Below, one piece after another: positions 8,265 to 17,447 of a stretch of DNA of 27,885 bases. Position 1 is the stretch's first letter, and each line of letters begins with the position of its first letter. Both the position numbers and the translations under genes were made by a program. The notes below the pieces were generated by a model. That model saw only the letters and a program-made list of their open reading frames with translations. It made no database searches and had not been told where the DNA came from. The DNA comes from CAYUJH01 sp964394585 (GTDB lineage: Bacteria > Bacteroidota > Bacteroidia > Cytophagales > Flammeovirgaceae): NCBI GenBank assembly GCA_964394585.1, contig CAYMYI010000050.1, forward strand, positions 1-27,885. The letters are read 5' to 3'.

Positions 8265-8954
8265 TTAGTTTCGTTGTTCAAATATTTCTTTTTGTTGATA
8301 AATGATAGGAAGAAGCGCTGCGGTACTTTTCCCCAGGATATCTCCTATGGCGCGAGAGGAAATCGTAGCGCCTGTAATGCCATCTACCTCCCAAGGATTT
8401 TGCTTTTCGCCTTGCTTAACGGTTACTACCTGATGTTCAACGGCTGTTTTATCGGCGGTGAGGGCTACATCTAACGCTTCAAAATTGGCTAGGAAATGAG
8501 GTTCTTTTTCAATCTTATCGCCAAGCCCGGGCGTTTCTTTGGTTTCGAGTACGTAAAGCCCTACAATGGTTTGGGTTGTGGGGTTGTACCCATACAAAAT
8601 GCGGATGATATCGGCATAGCCTTGCCCACTCGCCGCAATGGCAATTCCTGTTAAGTCGCCTTGTGCCGAGTAGCCTGCATACACGGTAGTTGCTGCTGGC
8701 GAGTCGCCAATCGCTGCGGTGAACTGCCCTTCAGCCGTTAACTGAAACTGCTGCGTTTCTGCCGTGCCTGGCAACACCTTAAAAATCGCTTCTTGCAATG
8801 CCTCTGCTTTTAGCCGTTCGATTCTGTCGGCAGTTCCCTCATACACAAGCACAATCAGCAAGGCACACATCACACCGATGCCCACCATAGCCACTAGCAT
8901 TTTGGTGCTTCCCGTATTCGACTGCTTTACATTTTGTGCGGCTTTTTCCATCAT
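8265..8954 (-). CDS. rnfG: Electron transport complex subunit RnfG (covalent FMN)
   Basis: 229 residues. There is an N-terminal membrane anchor (about 18-38) and an extracytoplasmic FMN-binding domain. The flavinylation motif DGITGATISS (191-200) is present, and Thr197 is the expected residue for phosphoester-linked FMN, attached in the family by ApbE; no apbE gene is in this window. The segment TPGLGDKI (141-148) is also typical of RnfG/NqrC. Two adjacent Met codons (8954 and 8951) could both serve as start. It sits 11 bases after rnfD and 10 before rnfE. Confidence 0.95.
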   Translation of the reverse strand: MMEKAAQNVKQSNTGSTKMLVAMVGIGVMCALLIVLVYEGTADRIERLKAEALQEAIFKVLPGTAETQQFQLTAEGQFTAAIGDSPAATTVYAGYSAQGDLTGIAIAASGQGYADIIRILYGYNPTTQTIVGLYVLETKETPGLGDKIEKEPHFLANFEALDVALTADKTAVEHQVVTVKQGEKQNPWEVDGITGATISSRAIGDILGKSTAALLPIIYQQKEIFEQRN

Positions 8955-8965
8955 CTTTTACATAA

Positions 8966-9976
8966 TTATTTCTTAGAGGAAGTCCCGTATACTTTGGTTT
9001 TGAATAGATTATCGATTTGCGGGGTAAGTGCATTCCCTAACAAAATGGCATACATGACCCCTTCGGGGAGGCCGCCCCAAATACGGATTACTACCACCAA
9101 AGCACCAATGATAATTCCATAGACAACAACGCCTATCGGCGTGATGGGAGAGCCGACCATATCGGTTGCCATAAACATAGCACCAAGCATAAGCCCACCG
9201 GAAAATAGCATGAAAACGGGCGAAGGATACACGCTAGAATCGACCCAATAAAGAAGAGCGCTTAATACGAATACCGTTCCTAAGATGGCAACGGGAATAC
9301 GCCAGTTCATCATGTTTCGGGCAATGAGGTACAGCCCGCCTAGTAAAATTAGTACTGAGGAGGTTTCCCCGATAGATCCGCTGGTAAGCCCTAGGGCTAA
9401 GTCGGAGGTATGAGCTGCCACGTGATCGAATTTAAAGGCAGAAAGTGGGGTGGCGCCCGTTGCGCCATCGACTACCGGCGCCATAAACGGCAGTGCCAAC
9501 ACCGAAGAGTTGATAGCCGTAAACCGTTCTGCGGCAAAGGCAGGAAACCAAGTGGTGATGGCAACGGGAAATGCGGCTTGCAATACTGCCCTGCCTACTA
9601 ATGCCGGATTAAATACGTTGTAGCCCAAGCCTCCAAACAAAAACTTGCCTAAAGCAATGGAAATAACTCCTCCGATACACACCATCCATAAAGGAAAAAT
9701 AGGCGGAAGGATAAGCCCTAGTAGTAGTCCGGTGATTACTGCCGACCAATCAGAAATGGTGCTTGGTTTATTTGCCCACTTGCACAGAAGATGCTCGGTA
9801 ACTACACAAGAAACTACGGCTGTTACAAGCACAAGTAAGGCGTTTAGCCCAAAGGAGAACACTGCAAAAATGCTTACAGGCAGCAAGGCGGCTACCACAT
9901 TTTGCATGATGGCATCGGTACGCGTTCCTTTGGTTAAATGCGGCGAAGTGCTAATATGAAGCGTTTTACTAATCAT
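8966..9976 (-). CDS. rnfD: Electron transport complex subunit RnfD (covalent FMN)
   Basis: 336 residues from the ATG at 9976, which lies one base after the rnfC stop codon. A longer frame starts at 10015 inside rnfC, but its first 13 residues (MPNLWYVNATPSS) are not family-like, while MISKTLHISTSPHL matches the usual RnfD N-terminus. Many membrane helices are present. DGATGATPLSAF carries the flavinylation motif, with Thr176 as the expected FMN acceptor. Acts with RnfG in moving electrons across the membrane and is related to NqrB. Confidence 0.95.
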   Translation of the reverse strand: MISKTLHISTSPHLTKGTRTDAIMQNVVAALLPVSIFAVFSFGLNALLVLVTAVVSCVVTEHLLCKWANKPSTISDWSAVITGLLLGLILPPIFPLWMVCIGGVISIALGKFLFGGLGYNVFNPALVGRAVLQAAFPVAITTWFPAFAAERFTAINSSVLALPFMAPVVDGATGATPLSAFKFDHVAAHTSDLALGLTSGSIGETSSVLILLGGLYLIARNMMNWRIPVAILGTVFVLSALLYWVDSSVYPSPVFMLFSGGLMLGAMFMATDMVGSPITPIGVVVYGIIIGALVVVIRIWGGLPEGVMYAILLGNALTPQIDNLFKTKVYGTSSKK

Positions 9977-9977
9977 G

Positions 9978-11315
9978 CTACTGGGCGTTGCGTTTACGTA
10001 CCATAGATTTGGCAACTCTGAAATGCTGTACTAAGGGGATGTTCGAAGGGCAAACGTATGCACACGATCCACATTCGAAGCAATCCATCAAATGGTACTC
10101 CGCCGCCATTTTGCTGTACTCTTCAAACTTGGCAAGTATGCCTAATTTCGAGGGGTTCAAATGGATAGGGCACGCCTCTACACACGCTCCGCACTTGATG
10201 CACGGATATACTTTTTCGTCTTTCTGTACGTCATCGCTGTTGAACACTACAATGCCCGAACTCCCCTTTACAATGGGAATATCTAGGTTTGAGACCGCCA
10301 CCCCCATCATAGGTCCCCCCATGTATACTTCGCTGATGTTTTCCTCTACCCCTACTTCCTCTAAGGCAAAACGGAGGGGGGTCCCAATAGGGATAAGGTA
10401 GTTGCCTTTCTTTTTCACTCCGGGGCCGGTAATAGTAACTACCCGCTCCTGAATGCCCCTGCCATGCGGTAGCAACCTACCGATTTCGGCAGTAGTAGCC
10501 ACATTGATTACTACTGCGCCCGTATCGATCGGGAGCCCTCCGGAGGGCACTTCTTTCCCTAACAGAGCGGTGATTAACATTTTCTCAGCACCTTGTGGGT
10601 ATTTTACCGGCACTACTTGTACCGTAACGGGCAAATCGCTTGGCATACAGCTTTGCAAATAGTCCGCAGCATTTTGCTTGTTGGCTTCTATGCCAATCAG
10701 TACCCTTGCTGCTCCTGTTGCTTTGAGCAAATACCGAATTCCCATAAAAATATCATCGGCTTGTTCGAGCATTACTCGGTGGTCGGTAGTAAGGTATGGT
10801 TCACATTCAATTCCATTCAAAATTAACGTTTCACACGTTTTCCCTTCAGGGATTTTGAGCTTTACATGAGTAGGAAATGCTGCCCCACCCAGCCCTACAA
10901 TCCCTGCCTGTTGGATGCCCTCCAAAATTTGTTCTGGGCTTGCCTCCAAACTGATGGGCGTACCCTCTAATACCTCTTGAGTAGACGAAGGGAACGGCTC
11001 TAAGTAAATGCCTTGTACCATTTTACCGGTAATGGTTGGCATATTGGCAATTTTTCGGATTCGCCCCGATACGGGCGCGTGCAAGGGCACGGAAACATAT
11101 CCGTTTGCCTGCGCGATTAGCTGTCCGCGCGTCACTTCTTGTCCTTCGCGCACTACCACTTCAGAAGGGGCACCAATATGTTGCGCTGTAGGCAGCATCA
11201 TGAGCGGAGCAAACGGGAACTGCCGAATAGGTAAATCTTTGGTAGCTTCCTTGTGCTCCGGTGGATGCACGCCATGTGAAAAAGATTTCTTTCGAAAACG
11301 TAAAGAGAAACTCAT
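9978..11315 (-). CDS. rnfC: Electron transport complex subunit RnfC
   Basis: 445 residues. RnfC is the peripheral NADH/FMN and Fe-S subunit of Rnf. A lipoyl-like/barrel-sandwich N-terminal region (about 30-105) is followed by the nucleotide/FMN-binding segment GLGGAAFPTH (141-150) and NGIECEPYLTTD. Near the C-terminus are two 4Fe-4S motifs, CIKCGACVEACP (372-383) and CFECGSCAYVCP (412-423). The length matches the clostridial-type RnfC without the long Ala-rich proteobacterial tail. It starts 9 bases after the nifJ stop, so PFOR and Rnf appear to be transcribed together. Confidence 0.95.
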   Translation of the reverse strand: MSFSLRFRKKSFSHGVHPPEHKEATKDLPIRQFPFAPLMMLPTAQHIGAPSEVVVREGQEVTRGQLIAQANGYVSVPLHAPVSGRIRKIANMPTITGKMVQGIYLEPFPSSTQEVLEGTPISLEASPEQILEGIQQAGIVGLGGAAFPTHVKLKIPEGKTCETLILNGIECEPYLTTDHRVMLEQADDIFMGIRYLLKATGAARVLIGIEANKQNAADYLQSCMPSDLPVTVQVVPVKYPQGAEKMLITALLGKEVPSGGLPIDTGAVVINVATTAEIGRLLPHGRGIQERVVTITGPGVKKKGNYLIPIGTPLRFALEEVGVEENISEVYMGGPMMGVAVSNLDIPIVKGSSGIVVFNSDDVQKDEKVYPCIKCGACVEACPIHLNPSKLGILAKFEEYSKMAAEYHLMDCFECGSCAYVCPSNIPLVQHFRVAKSMVRKRNAQ

Positions 11316-11324
11316 GGCGTTTGG

Positions 11325-14300
11325 TTAGTTATATTTTTCAGCGCGTTTTATCCACTTTTCGATGTCTTTTTCGGTGGTATCTTGGGGTAACCCCGGATGG
11401 ATTACGCCAGCCGTACACTTTTCAGCCGCCTTTACTAAATCTTGGTATGGCCCTGCGTTGGGGTCTTGAATCACCGCTTTTTTATCGTTGTTGTAGGCAA
11501 AAATCTTTGCGTTGATTTTGATACACTCGTCGCAAGCGGTACACTCGTCGGTTTCTATCCAAGGCGCCATGGTCGAATTATTTTGGGCTTTTTTTTTATC
11601 GGCGCTGTGCTGGTTAGTGGTTCCATTCGTGGTGGGCTGTTTATCTCCACCTCCATCAGTTGCCAGTTTTACAATGGGGCTGGCATCTGCTTCTCCGCCG
11701 GCAAGCTGCATGAGCCCTTGTGCTATTTTACCTACCACTTCGGCGCGAATCTTATTTTCTATGTCTTCTTTGCTTTCTTGGGCTACCTGTTCTTTTACGC
11801 CGGCAATGGCTTTGAGCATCAGCCAGAAGTCTCTTCGTTCTTCGCACGACTCCACAATGGTTTTAGCCACCATTACTCTGGTAAGGTGTTGGTTTTTATC
11901 CACCGCCCAGATAAACGGAAATTTCCCTTCCCTTTCTTTTTCGGTCATCTCTAAGAAATTGGAAAGTACTACCATGTTCTCGTTCCAGGTGTCGCGTGGA
12001 GCTTTGCGGAAGTGCTTGCGGAATCTAGCTTCTGTAAGGGCAAAATCGGCAAAGGTCATCTCGACTTCCATGGTTTTTTCGCGCCCATTTTCGAGATACT
12101 TCAACTGGTATGTAGGCCAGATTTTATCGAGGGCAGGGTTGCCGGTAAGGTCGAATGCTTCCTCAGGTTTTACACTAACCGCAGGGTTGTATTTGAACAG
12201 CGGATAAGCCCTAGACTCTACAGCTAATTTTGCTTGGTGTGCGCCCAAATCGTCGGCTACGCCATGTTCGGGTTGGCAGGTGGTATACAGGTTGAATAGC
12301 GCTGGGCGTTTTGCCATCAGCCCGTCGATAAATCCTTCAATCATATGGCTGGTATTTGCCAATGAACCCTGCATTACATAGGTATTTCGGTGTGCCATGG
12401 CAATCAGGCCAATTTCTTTTCGTGGCTCGGGTTTACCTTTCCATACTTTGCCATACTGTGCCATATCTGACACTTGCCCGATGAACCCGGAAGTACACGC
12501 TTGCCCACCTGTGTTTGAATATACTTGGGTATCCACAACGATTGCTTTAATCGGCTTGCCCGATGCCATCATACGAGAGAGGTTTTGAAAACCGATGTCG
12601 TACATGGCGCCATCGCCTCCTAACGATACTACCGGCGGACAAAGTAGCCACTCCTCATCGGTAAACTGTTGCCAATTGAAGTAGGTAAAGAAACTATCGT
12701 GTTCGGCGGCATTGTATTTTCCGCTCAGCTCTAATTCTGCTTTGCGAATTATTTTAAAGCCTTCTGCCATCTTTGCCATGTGCCCTTCGAAGATACCCAT
12801 CGCTAGGGAAGGCGAATCTTGAAAGAGGTGGTTTGCCCAAGGGAATGGGTACGGGTTGTATGGATAGGTACTGCCCCACACCGAGGTGCATCCGGTAGAA
12901 TTGGTCATTCCCATGTTGGTTCTGCCTTTTCCTGTAGTGCCTGTTACATATTTATAGCGCAGGTCTTTTAACTGGCTCAAAAGCTTGGTGATGTTTTGTA
13001 ACCAGCGCGGGTCGATAGGCTCGCTACCTCGTTCTGTTTCAATCTGACGGGTGAGTTCGGCCATGGTTAGGTCTTTGTTACCAGACGATGCGATTATTTT
13101 CGCAATCATGTCGGTATCTTTCACATCCACCGTGCGGATGAGCTTATCTTCAATTCGCTTTTCAATCCTTTTTATTAGCTCGTTGAGTTTGGCCACGTGC
13201 TTTTCAACACGGGGTTGCATGAGTGCTTCTACCGTTGCGGTAAATAAATGCACTACCGATTTTTCAGAGCAGCCTAGGCAAGCGCCATCGCCACTAGCGA
13301 AATTTAAATAGGCTTCTTTATTAAGCAAGATGGTTTCTAACGGCCCTATCTTTTCTTCTAAACTATCAATGCGTTCATATTTTTTCGGCGTAGTGGGCAG
13401 GTCAGTCCACAAGTCCCAATCTTGGCGCAGTTTGGCAATAGAGCCTTCTGTTTGAATCATAGGGCGCAGGGCATCATCATCGCACACGTTGATACACTCC
13501 ATGCACCCTTTACAGGTATTTGGATTTACAGTGATACTGAATAACCCGCCACTGTTAGGTCTGTTTTTTTCGTGTAAATCAAAATAGGGTCTTGTTAAGG
13601 CAAATTGGAAGTCGCCTAGTTCTTCGCTAAACCATGTTAGCTCTTGGCAAAGATGCTCGTCGGCAGCATTTTCTTGTTTTGCCTCTTCAATAGCAATGTG
13701 CATCAGTTCGTTTACTGTTGATTCTTTGCCCGACTCCTTGAAAAGCGAACGAATTCTTCCTTCGAGTTTGCGGGTGGTTTTGGCAAGGCCGTTTAACTTC
13801 CCATGATTCTTTTTCACTCGGTTCAGCACGGTGTTCAGCACGTCGGAGAGTTCGCTGACCAGCCCCGGAATTGCCGTATCGGGGCACACGGTATAGCAGT
13901 TGCCACAAGCTGTACAATTATTGGGCACCCACTCAGGGTGGTTGAAGCGAATGCCGGTCATGTCGCGGAATAACGACGAAGCCGCTGGCATTACACTCAA
14001 ACCGATGAACGGGTCGGTGAGGTTATCGTTGCCCATGCCTCGTTGGTAGAAATTGCCGGTTTGCTCCCAAAATCGGTGGATGTCGCTTAGTTTCGATTCG
14101 CTCTGAGGGGTATCTTTCAGCATAGAAGGCATGGGAAGCATTGCCTGCCCATTGGTAGCCGAGCTGGATTTCTCTTGCACTTCTTTATGGGTGATTTCCA
14201 CCACTTCATCGAAGCCTCGTTTCACTACGCGGAGGTTATCTTCTACCACTCGGCGGCCTTTAGAACCAAATTTTTTTTCTAACTGATCTTCAATGGCTTT

Positions 14301-16301
14301 GAGCAGCTTATCTTCCGATAGTCCTGTTTTTTCCATTAAAGGAGAAGCGGCAAAAAATGCCCCTTGAAAGGCAATGCCTTGCATTCTCAACTGAAGTTCG
14401 GGGTCTGTGGCTTCTTCTCTGGCAATTTTAAACCCATCGATAAAAAAGATGCGAATGTTGTTATCTACAATTAACTTCTGGTAATGCCGAGGGATATCCG
14501 CCCATACTTCTTCGGGTTTTCCTTTTTCACTTTGGATAATGAAAACGCCGCCTTCTTTTAAGCCGGCCAGGGCATTGGTGTGTTTAAACACATTGGGGTC
14601 GGGCGAAAGTACCACATCTACAAAGAAATACTCGCAGTTTATGCGGATGGGCTCCGGGGCTGCGGCTAGGTAATAGGTGGTGGGTTGCCCTTTCTTCTCA
14701 GAACCGTATTTTGGGTTTGCTTTGATATCGTAATCAAGCAAATCGAACAGGGTCATTGCTAGGTTTTTGCCGGTGGTAATAGCACCCCACCCGCCAATGG
14801 AGTGAAAGCGAACTGTAATTGCATTTTTAGGCATTAAGTTCGGGTTTTCCGAACCTCGAACAGAGAGTTCTTTGATATTCGGATAGGCTTCGAGGATGCT
14901 TTCTTGGTAGGCTCTTTCTTTGGGTGTAAAGGCATTTTCGCGTATGAAGTCAATCGATAGGTAGAAAAACTTCTTTTTCTGCCCGTCGGGGAGCATGTTT
15001 TCCACTGCGCCAATAATCCCTTCGGGTTGTAGATCGCGGCTACCCATGCCAAACGAAGCCGAATAGATTGCCGGATGATCGGTTGGTTTATTGTACACAG
15101 CAAGTTCGGGATAGGGTAAGGCATCTTGATGGAACCCATTTTCGATGCATTTATTCAATGTTGTGCGGATTTCGCGTACTATGGGCAAATCGCCGGCAAG
15201 GGGTTGGTCAAGGCGTTCTAAAACTACTACGCCCTTTTTTCCTTTGAGTACCTTCCCAATTAAATCGGAAGGGAACGGTCTGAACATCACTAAATCGACT
15301 ACTCCTACTTTCAACCCTCGGGTTTGGTAGAGGTAATCGGCTACTACTTCGGCACTAGACACTACGCTTCCCTGCCCCACGATGAGGTAATCGGCTTCTT
15401 CGGCTTTGTAGGTCATTACGCGGGCGTACTTTCTGCCTGTCAGTTCGTAGAATTCCTCAAAAGCTTGGTCGCTTAATTCTTTAATATGATCGAAAAAGAA
15501 AGGGCGCTGTGCCGCTACACTCTGCATGTACGAATCTTGGTTTTGCACCAGCCCTACCATAGTGGGGTTATCGACATCCCATACCTCGGGGATTCGTCGG
15601 CGTTTATCGCCATAGATGATTCGCTGTGCAGGCGTAGGCGTATCGATGATGTCATCGGGCCTGCCCAAATATTCTTTAATCAGCGCTCTTTCCGGGATTC
15701 TCAACGATTCAATCAAATGAGTTGTCAAAAAACCATCTTGGGCGATAGCGCCCGGAGTTAATGCCAATTCGGCAATTCGGTGAGCAATAATGTTTAAATC
15801 GGCAACGTGCTGCGCTTTTTTAGCAAAGATTTGGAAGAAGCCGGTATCGTCAATGGCGTGGTAGTCGTCGTGGCCGGCATGTACATTTAGCGTCGCTTTG
15901 GTCATGGCGCGCGCACCAATATTTAAAATGTACGTCAAGCGCTTACCCACAGCAGCGTATAACGACTCGTGCATGTAGGCAATCCCCTGCCCCGAAGAAA
16001 AATTGGCAGCGCGTTGGCCGGTCATGGAAAGCCCGGCGGTAACGGCGGCGGCGGCATGTTCGCCTTCTGGTTCAATAAAGATAAGGGGTTTATCCGAGAT
16101 ATTGAGATGACCTTTCGCGGCTTCCTCTGCCCAATATTCCCCCATTTGGGTTGAGGGGGTAATGGGATATGCCCCGGCAGCATCAGACGATTCCCGCTCG
16201 CACATAATTGCCGCTGTATTGCCATCCATCGCTACGCGAATGCCGGGGTATTTCGCGTCTTTCTCTTGTTTGTTTGTTTTAATCAGTTTCTTGAAGTCCA
16301 T
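11325..16301 (-). CDS. nifJ: Pyruvate:ferredoxin oxidoreductase, enlarged, with tethered ferredoxin
   Basis: 1658 residues; classical one-chain PFOR/NifJ enzymes are about 1170-1230. It oxidises pyruvate (or a similar 2-oxoacid) and CoA to acetyl-CoA and CO2 while reducing ferredoxin. Seen in order: N-terminal domain with AYPITPST; gamma domain at SIGGWGAITTGKN (~500); two 4Fe-4S motifs with Cys796/799/802/806 and Cys930/933/936/940; Cys1008/1011 (GDGACLGCSEK), Cys1138 (STGCTSVWG) and Cys1342 (TTCQPEHG), probable ligands of the proximal cluster; TPP motif around GGDGAMYDIGFQ (Asp1230) with YSNTGG. Two helical insertions enlarge it, between Cys806 and Cys930 and between Cys1011 and Cys1138. 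After a Gly/Asn/Thr/Lys-rich linker, a C-terminal single-cluster ferredoxin domain has Cys1587/1590/1593 and Cys1629. It leads directly into rnfC. Substrate could be another 2-oxoacid, but pyruvate is most likely. Confidence 0.93.
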   Translation of the reverse strand: MDFKKLIKTNKQEKDAKYPGIRVAMDGNTAAIMCERESSDAAGAYPITPSTQMGEYWAEEAAKGHLNISDKPLIFIEPEGEHAAAAVTAGLSMTGQRAANFSSGQGIAYMHESLYAAVGKRLTYILNIGARAMTKATLNVHAGHDDYHAIDDTGFFQIFAKKAQHVADLNIIAHRIAELALTPGAIAQDGFLTTHLIESLRIPERALIKEYLGRPDDIIDTPTPAQRIIYGDKRRRIPEVWDVDNPTMVGLVQNQDSYMQSVAAQRPFFFDHIKELSDQAFEEFYELTGRKYARVMTYKAEEADYLIVGQGSVVSSAEVVADYLYQTRGLKVGVVDLVMFRPFPSDLIGKVLKGKKGVVVLERLDQPLAGDLPIVREIRTTLNKCIENGFHQDALPYPELAVYNKPTDHPAIYSASFGMGSRDLQPEGIIGAVENMLPDGQKKKFFYLSIDFIRENAFTPKERAYQESILEAYPNIKELSVRGSENPNLMPKNAITVRFHSIGGWGAITTGKNLAMTLFDLLDYDIKANPKYGSEKKGQPTTYYLAAAPEPIRINCEYFFVDVVLSPDPNVFKHTNALAGLKEGGVFIIQSEKGKPEEVWADIPRHYQKLIVDNNIRIFFIDGFKIAREEATDPELQLRMQGIAFQGAFFAASPLMEKTGLSEDKLLKAIEDQLEKKFGSKGRRVVEDNLRVVKRGFDEVVEITHKEVQEKSSSATNGQAMLPMPSMLKDTPQSESKLSDIHRFWEQTGNFYQRGMGNDNLTDPFIGLSVMPAASSLFRDMTGIRFNHPEWVPNNCTACGNCYTVCPDTAIPGLVSELSDVLNTVLNRVKKNHGKLNGLAKTTRKLEGRIRSLFKESGKESTVNELMHIAIEEAKQENAADEHLCQELTWFSEELGDFQFALTRPYFDLHEKNRPNSGGLFSITVNPNTCKGCMECINVCDDDALRPMIQTEGSIAKLRQDWDLWTDLPTTPKKYERIDSLEEKIGPLETILLNKEAYLNFASGDGACLGCSEKSVVHLFTATVEALMQPRVEKHVAKLNELIKRIEKRIEDKLIRTVDVKDTDMIAKIIASSGNKDLTMAELTRQIETERGSEPIDPRWLQNITKLLSQLKDLRYKYVTGTTGKGRTNMGMTNSTGCTSVWGSTYPYNPYPFPWANHLFQDSPSLAMGIFEGHMAKMAEGFKIIRKAELELSGKYNAAEHDSFFTYFNWQQFTDEEWLLCPPVVSLGGDGAMYDIGFQNLSRMMASGKPIKAIVVDTQVYSNTGGQACTSGFIGQVSDMAQYGKVWKGKPEPRKEIGLIAMAHRNTYVMQGSLANTSHMIEGFIDGLMAKRPALFNLYTTCQPEHGVADDLGAHQAKLAVESRAYPLFKYNPAVSVKPEEAFDLTGNPALDKIWPTYQLKYLENGREKTMEVEMTFADFALTEARFRKHFRKAPRDTWNENMVVLSNFLEMTEKEREGKFPFIWAVDKNQHLTRVMVAKTIVESCEERRDFWLMLKAIAGVKEQVAQESKEDIENKIRAEVVGKIAQGLMQLAGGEADASPIVKLATDGGGDKQPTTNGTTNQHSADKKKAQNNSTMAPWIETDECTACDECIKINAKIFAYNNDKKAVIQDPNAGPYQDLVKAAEKCTAGVIHPGLPQDTTEKDIEKWIKRAEKYN

Positions 16302-16444
16302 TTGTAGTGAAGCTAGTGTTTGTAAAAGAGCACAATGGAGTAATAGGGTAACTTAGCTCTAAGGTTCGCTACGCTACCCCCACTTCTCCATACTAATATG
16401 ATACTGTTTTTCAGGGCATTACACCACTGAAACCATTCAGGTTC

Positions 16445-16822
16445 TTAGGCAACCTGCTCGTGCGATGCCGAAATAAGTTCTTTGGTTTTTGTAGCCAATG
16501 CCATTACATCGTCGCAGTCTTCAACGCCCATCCACACATCGTCAGGGTCTGCACATTTGTAGAGTAGGTCAAGGTGTAAATCGTTAAATCGTGTATCAAT
16601 CAATCTACATTGCTCGATTAACGTTTTTACCGGTGTATTTTCGGCTAGCTGCACATCGTGCTTTAACAGAAAACTGATGAGGTATTTTTGCACCGCATCG
16701 TGAGCATTATGGCACACCATATATGGGACAATATCTTCTTGAGGTTTAAAAAGTGATTCTTGGGCTGTGTCGTACAGTTGATTTGCCTGATCAAAATTCG
16801 ATTTTATCTTTTCTCCAAGCAT
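16445..16822 (-). CDS. HEPN-domain protein preceding nifJ
   Basis: 125 residues, all helical by appearance. The segment YMVCHNAHDAVQKYLISFLL (34-53) fits the HEPN pattern in which a helix with a conserved Gln/Ala-x-x-Ala-x-x-Lys-x-hydrophobic run packs the bundle. The C-terminal DDVMALATKTKELIS helix also fits. A clear R-x4-6-H ribonuclease motif is not seen, and no nucleotidyltransferase (MNT) partner is adjacent, so a toxin-antitoxin role is not supported. It lies 143 bases upstream of nifJ on the same strand and may head the operon or be separate. Its function here is unknown; a scaffold or nucleotide-binding role is conceivable. Confidence 0.6.
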   Translation of the reverse strand: MLGEKIKSNFDQANQLYDTAQESLFKPQEDIVPYMVCHNAHDAVQKYLISFLLKHDVQLAENTPVKTLIEQCRLIDTRFNDLHLDLLYKCADPDDVWMGVEDCDDVMALATKTKELISASHEQVA

Positions 16823-16897
16823 AATTGAAACGAGTTATAGGTTAAAAAATACCGATTAATTCATCAGGGGAAAGGTAGTTAACAGAATTTCAGTAAA

Positions 16898-16933
16898 GAC
16901 TAATTATTATCATTTTGGAAGATGATATTAGTC
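16898..16933. promoter_or_regulatory. Imperfect inverted repeat upstream of the HEPN gene
   Basis: GACTAAT-tatt-ATCAT on the left faces GATGAT-ATTAGTC on the right, giving arms of 12 pairs with a four-base bulge around a TTTGGA-like loop. It is centred about 95 bases upstream of the HEPN start, in an AT-rich intergenic stretch where a promoter for the nifJ-rnf cluster would be expected. It could be an operator or an RNA hairpin. No matching known site is claimed. Confidence 0.3.
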
Positions 16934-17031
16934 ATTTAACCATTTTGCACTGTGTTATTGATAAATTTCGCAAGTGCCCCCTCCTTTTTACGAGAGGAAT
17001 CATAGTGTGTATTCCCAAGGCAAACTCTACG

Positions 17032-17385
17032 CTAAAAGTAGGTTTCTTCGTCGTCGGAAGGGAGTTTTCCTTTTTCAATAAAATGAGAGGCAAGCAAAGA
17101 AATTCCGCTAAAAAATAGTGTAGAGGCATAATAGACAATATCGTCCATGCCGGCGAAATCTTCCAAAATATAGCCTACAAAAACCCCAATAGCCGCGCCT
17201 ACTGAAAGCATGCCTAGCCGGAGTGCGCCATTTTTTTTCTTGGTAGGTTTGAGCATATCAGCATCGATGCCATTTTCAATCATGGCAATGCGCTCTTTGT
17301 GGCGCAGGGTGCTCACGATGTATACAATTCCGAATACAGTGATAAAAAATGCGACAGGAACGATGATTTCAACAGGTAATGCCAT
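17032..17385 (-). CDS. Small membrane protein, DUF6249-like
   Basis: 117 residues. An N-terminal membrane helix (about 5-26) is followed by a basic segment with HKERIAMIENGID (29-41), then two further helices (about 57-75 and 82-103) and an acidic tail. The helix, then KERMAMIEKG-like element, then two-helix layout is typical of small Bacteroidota membrane proteins annotated as DUF6249, frequently found beside ECF sigma-factor genes. That is the case here, since an ECF sigma gene is divergently oriented 250 bases away. Function is unknown; co-regulation with the sigma factor is an inference from position. Confidence 0.65.
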   Translation of the reverse strand: MALPVEIIVPVAFFITVFGIVYIVSTLRHKERIAMIENGIDADMLKPTKKKNGALRLGMLSVGAAIGVFVGYILEDFAGMDDIVYYASTLFFSGISLLASHFIEKGKLPSDDEETYF

Positions 17386-17447
17386 ATTTATAAGGAGTTT
17401 TTTGCTGTATACAAATCTTTTTGAGTAAATATATGATGTACTTTTTG

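Noticed and set aside
9977..10015. Longer start for rnfD inside rnfC
   Set aside because: The 13 extra residues are not family-like, and the start at 9976 sits directly after the rnfC stop, as expected for coupled genes.
11512..12207. 231-codon plus-strand frame antisense to nifJ
   Set aside because: It is a Ser-rich mirror of the nifJ coding strand with no recognisable features, a common artefact in long genes.
16445..16822. Toxin-antitoxin system based on the HEPN protein
   Set aside because: There is no adjacent MNT or antitoxin gene and no clear R-x4-6-H motif.
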